A stretch of DNA of 64,000 nucleotides from Camellia lanceoleosa (Eukaryota; Streptophyta; Magnoliopsida; Ericales; Theaceae): assembly GCA_025200525.1 (NCBI GenBank), contig CM045762.1:23285374-23349373 (forward strand), read 5' to 3'. The notes beneath the pieces were generated by a model. That model was not told the DNA's origin. It searched no databases and worked only from the letters and a program-made list of their open reading frames with translations. The position numbers and the translations under genes are program-made. Of the stretch, positions 60,888 to 64,000 are shown piece by piece. Numbering within the stretch: position 1 is the stretch's first letter; each line of letters starts with the position of its first letter.

Positions 60888-62889
60888 GTATACTTTTCTA
60901 GACTTGACTTTAGTTTAATTTGAAGCAAGCAGCTCCTTTGGACTATTAAAATCTCTGGGCACAGATGTTTGTATTGCTTAATTTTGGGAATTTTTTGTAG
61001 ATCATTTTGCAGTGCATAGTGTATTTGTGGATCATTTTGCAGCGGTGCATGTTGAAGAATCAAATAATAAAGTCATCATGTTGCTCACAATGCAAAGAAT
61101 ACAATTTCTTCATCATTATAAAAGGTAGGGAAGGCAAAGCCTTTTGTCTCGTAATGTACCAAAGCATAACAAATTTCATTTCATCATAGTTAAAATCTTA
61201 AAAAATGTCAGAGAATATAAATTCCTTTTTTTGCCTTTGCTTAATTTTGGGAATTTTTTGTAGACAATCATGAAGAATTGAATGTGATGATTGTTGACTA
61301 ATAGACTCCTTTTGGTTCTCAAGTGCAATGTTCTCTCTCATACTGTACAATTGAAGTATCTGTCACTAAATTGACTTCAAAGAAGGCAGCTTTAAATTAT
61401 TGCTGGAGAAGTTGAAAATAACTCTTTTTATCTTGAAGTTTCTTGCAAATTCTTTTTTGTTGAGAGATTTATTATGTATTTGAGGAAGTTTTTCTTCTTT
61501 TCAGAAATTTCTTACCGTTGGCAACTCTAAAAGAAATTATATATTAATAACCATTCTTGTTTACAAACATGTTTATGATTTCTTGTTCTTACCGTTGGAT
61601 TGTAGGTACTTGTTAACAGATTGTACTACCGTCTTTTGTGGGTTGACTGTAGTATAGGGGATTTTATTATGTTTGTTTATTAGTGATATAGTTAGATTGT
61701 ATATTATTTTTCCCATGACAATTCTAATCATGCTTGGGGTCTCAATTGAAGCCATACATTGAACATCATGCAATCCCCAAATTTTGTTTAAGTACTAGGA
61801 TTTTCTAGGAATAACATTTCATTGAGTTAGTTGGGATGAGTGATTCACCAGCAAAACCAAATATGAATTTATGGTTTAATTCTTAAATCTCTAGTTGTTT
61901 AATGATCTTTGTGTTGTTCTCTGTCATTTATCTAGTTTTCTAGGTTATTGGTGTTTTTACTTTGTAGCTCAGGTTTACCAAATGAACATATTTATCTTGT
62001 TTTATTTGAAATTTATAGTCTTTTTACGCTTAAAATCTCTCTAACAGCTATTAAGGTTGGTGAGAAGCTTTAACATGTAAACAGCAATGTTCCTGATTTG
62101 TGCAATACTTTGGATTTTGCTTTGTTAATGGTGACTCATTCGTCAGTTAGTGTGTTTTAATCATAGAATCTATGCTATTGGTCATTTTTTTTTTAATTTT
62201 TAGAAGGGATCTATGTTATTGGTTAAATCAGACATTTTTCATGCCTTCTCCACATATATAGGGGCTCTCATATTTGGGTGGCCAGTCATAGCTCACAGTT
62301 ACAGAATTTGGGCTGCTTACTAATGGCAACTATGATTATTCATTACATTTTCCTTTTGCTATGCTACTCTCCCAACAACACTGAGTCGACACTTTCAGTT
62401 TCTGCAATAATGTATTTCCTAGTTATGCTATGTATTTCCTAATGTATTTCTGCAATAAATGAGTCATCTATTCTCACAAGATCCTTCTTGAGTTTTTTGA
62501 GTGGGGACAGTGGTGCTCCTGGGTATGGTTCTAAGTAGAATTTGGTGTATATATTTATTTATTATTGGTGTATATACACGTCTAAATTATTGGTGTATAT
62601 ATTTTCCCAACTTGCACTTACTATTTTCATTTTGGCTAATTAGCTTTTCATTTTCTTTTGGATAAAACTTGATTGCTAAGAGCTTCTCTGCTCTAGGGTC
62701 TTTAATCTGTCATTAATAGAATTAAAAGGTTGACTGCTTTCATTTCCATTGACTATTAAAATGTTGTTAGTGTGTTCCTAGTTAAAATTGTTGTTTAACT
62801 GTGGAAAGCATAAGCATAGTAGCTCATTGTGGCAGAAGAGAGTGAGGAGGAGAAAGAAAGAAAGAAAGGAGAGGGGCAGAGGCAGATTA
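60888..62889. other. Non-coding, no gene seen
   Basis: Intron-like AT-rich sequence. GATCATTTTGCAG occurs twice near 61005 and 61033, and a GTATTTCCTA repeat lies near 62410-62440. No recognised coding region. Confidence 0.45.
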
Positions 62890-63011
62890 TAGTTATATTA
62901 TTTAAGTACACATTCACTTTCTAAATTAATAAACACTTAAAACACAAAAATAGTTATATTATTTAAGTATACATTCACTTTCTAAATTAATAAACACTTA
63001 AAACACAAAAT
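62890..63011 (+). repeat. 61-bp tandem duplication
   Basis: Two nearly identical copies of a segment starting TAGTTATATTATTTAAGTA are at 62890-62950 and 62951-63011. Confidence 0.9.
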
Positions 63012-63107
63012 TAAGTCTCAATTTTTTTTAAAAAAATTTTGTTAGTTAACAAGCCAGTAATTGTTAGGAACACATAATAGATCACATAATAATCCATAGA
63101 AAATACA

Positions 63108-63305
63108 ATGAAAGGATGGGATCAAAACTCAGTTCATAATAAATATCAACTTGACTGCGGTGTTGCCCTCAATGAGTTCTTTGTTGCTTACAATGACATA
63201 GACATGTACAGCTTGTATACTCCACTTTGTGTTGATAGTACCTCTAGCACCACTAGAAAAACTCCCATGATCCAAGGCATTGCTCCTCAATTATTTTCCA
63301 AAATT
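63108..63305 (+). pseudogene. Serine carboxypeptidase-like (SCPL) exon fragment
   Basis: The frame encodes [25 protein letters not shown] and [15 protein letters not shown], followed by a donor GTGAGT at 63306. [12 protein letters not shown] is the conserved segment of plant SCPL (peptidase S10) proteins in the insertion domain between the catalytic Ser and Asp regions. The 5' border is unclear, and no catalytic exons are seen upstream. The following sequence turns into a tandem repeat, so this is probably a fragment. A gene continuing beyond the window cannot be excluded. Confidence 0.6.
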
Positions 63306-63479
63306 GTGAGTCCCTCTCTATTTTTTATATCAACAATCCTATGTGTATTAAATTACAATGATATCTCATGAAATGTTTATAATTATAAATGTGAGCACAC
63401 ATAATGAACATTTTGTGAGACATCAATGCAATTTGTGTGCGTAATTCTATGTTTTCATGGCTTATTTAGAATCCTTGCA

Positions 63480-64000
63480 TGGGACACCAATCATAGAAAA
63501 TGCGAATCAGCCCCCAAACGACCGTACGGATGTCACAACCACCTTCCCCGTCACAAATAGGACCTGTGACAACAGACGAAATGTAATTAGCATACGTAGT
63601 TTGGGAGTTAGAGCTGAAAATGCATTAAACTATCGTGTGACTCACACGGACAGTTTCCCCATGACAAATAGGACTTCTGAGAACTGACGGAATGTAATTC
63701 GGACCCGTAAGTACGGAGTTAGAGCCGAAAACGCCCTAAACTTAGACGAAAATTCAGCGTTTCGGGGGCTAAAATTCATAACAGTCCTCGATCCACTGTG
63801 TGAGTCACACGGACAGGTTGCCCATGACAAATAGGACTTGTGAGAACTGACGGAATGTAATTCGAACCCGTATGTAGGGAGTTCGAGCCGAATACGTCCA
63901 AAACTTAGTCGAAAAAGGGCGTTTCAGGGGCGAAAATTCAAAACAGTCCCTGAACGACTGTGTCGCTCACACGGATAGCTTCACCATGAAAAATAGGACT
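63480..64000 (+). repeat. Start of a tandem repeat with about 163-bp period
   Basis: The landmark TCACACGGACAG...CCATGACAAATAGGACT occurs at 63642, 63805 and, mutated, 63967, spacing 163 and 162 bp. A variant (TCACAACCACC...GTCACAAATAGGACC) is at 63534. Monomers also share GAACTGACGGAATGTAATTC. The array continues past the window edge. It could be a satellite or repeats within an LTR retroelement. Confidence 0.8.

Overview
This window is plant nuclear DNA, most likely from a eudicot and probably a woody one. Its coding sequence is in short exons with GT-AG introns. It holds a tandem array of S-domain (G-type lectin) receptor-like kinase genes, and its non-coding DNA is AT-rich and dominated by plant transposons (Copia, solo LTRs, CACTA, hAT, Mutator-like, MITEs, LINE). 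The species cannot be named from the sequence alone. No tRNA, rRNA, CRISPR array or bacterial-type operon was seen.

Bases 1-38010 are a tandem array of S-domain receptor-kinase (SRLK) units. Each unit has a conserved upstream block of about 2-3 kb followed by a gene, and they show birth-and-death evolution. Gene A (1-356) is the tail of exon 1 only. Gene B (3357-3528) is a start cut off after the signal peptide. Gene C (12043-26219) is the only one that reads through: seven exons predict 832 aa with signal peptide, B-lectin, S-locus glycoprotein, PAN, TM and kinase domains. Gene C-prime (27894-29258) is a decayed duplicate of the kinase half. Gene D (about 32953-38010) is a pseudogene with a deleted and triplicated lectin region, and its kinase is cut at a CACTA transposon end. 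The 9.8-kb intron 3 of gene C contains a solo LTR, which in turn contains a complete but coding-dead Copia element in antisense and a MITE. The same intron in gene D shows the empty site.

Bases 38011-51175 are a graveyard of gene fragments. A 7.0- to 7.7-kb CACTA-type element carries intron-containing fragments of two unrelated host genes: a TMEM185/Fragile-X-F-associated RING protein and the C-terminal part of a UBP12/13-type deubiquitinase. Downstream lies a decayed 3' part of a DEMETER/ROS1-type DNA glycosylase gene.

Bases 51176-64000 contain a third solo LTR of the same 2.4-kb family (52238-54627), a 1.6-kb foldback Mutator-like element with a 9-bp target duplication (56198-57795), a second CACTA end followed by a universal-stress-protein exon (59022-60084), an unrecognised exon-like piece (60740-60887), a serine carboxypeptidase-like exon (63108-63305), and the start of a tandem repeat of about 163 bp running off the right edge.

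The only gene likely to make a full protein is gene C, a plasma-membrane receptor kinase. Everything else is decayed, partial or transposon-derived. The two most unusual observations are the multi-gene capture by the CACTA element, and the in-frame loss of eight kinase residues in gene C through an apparent shift of a splice acceptor.
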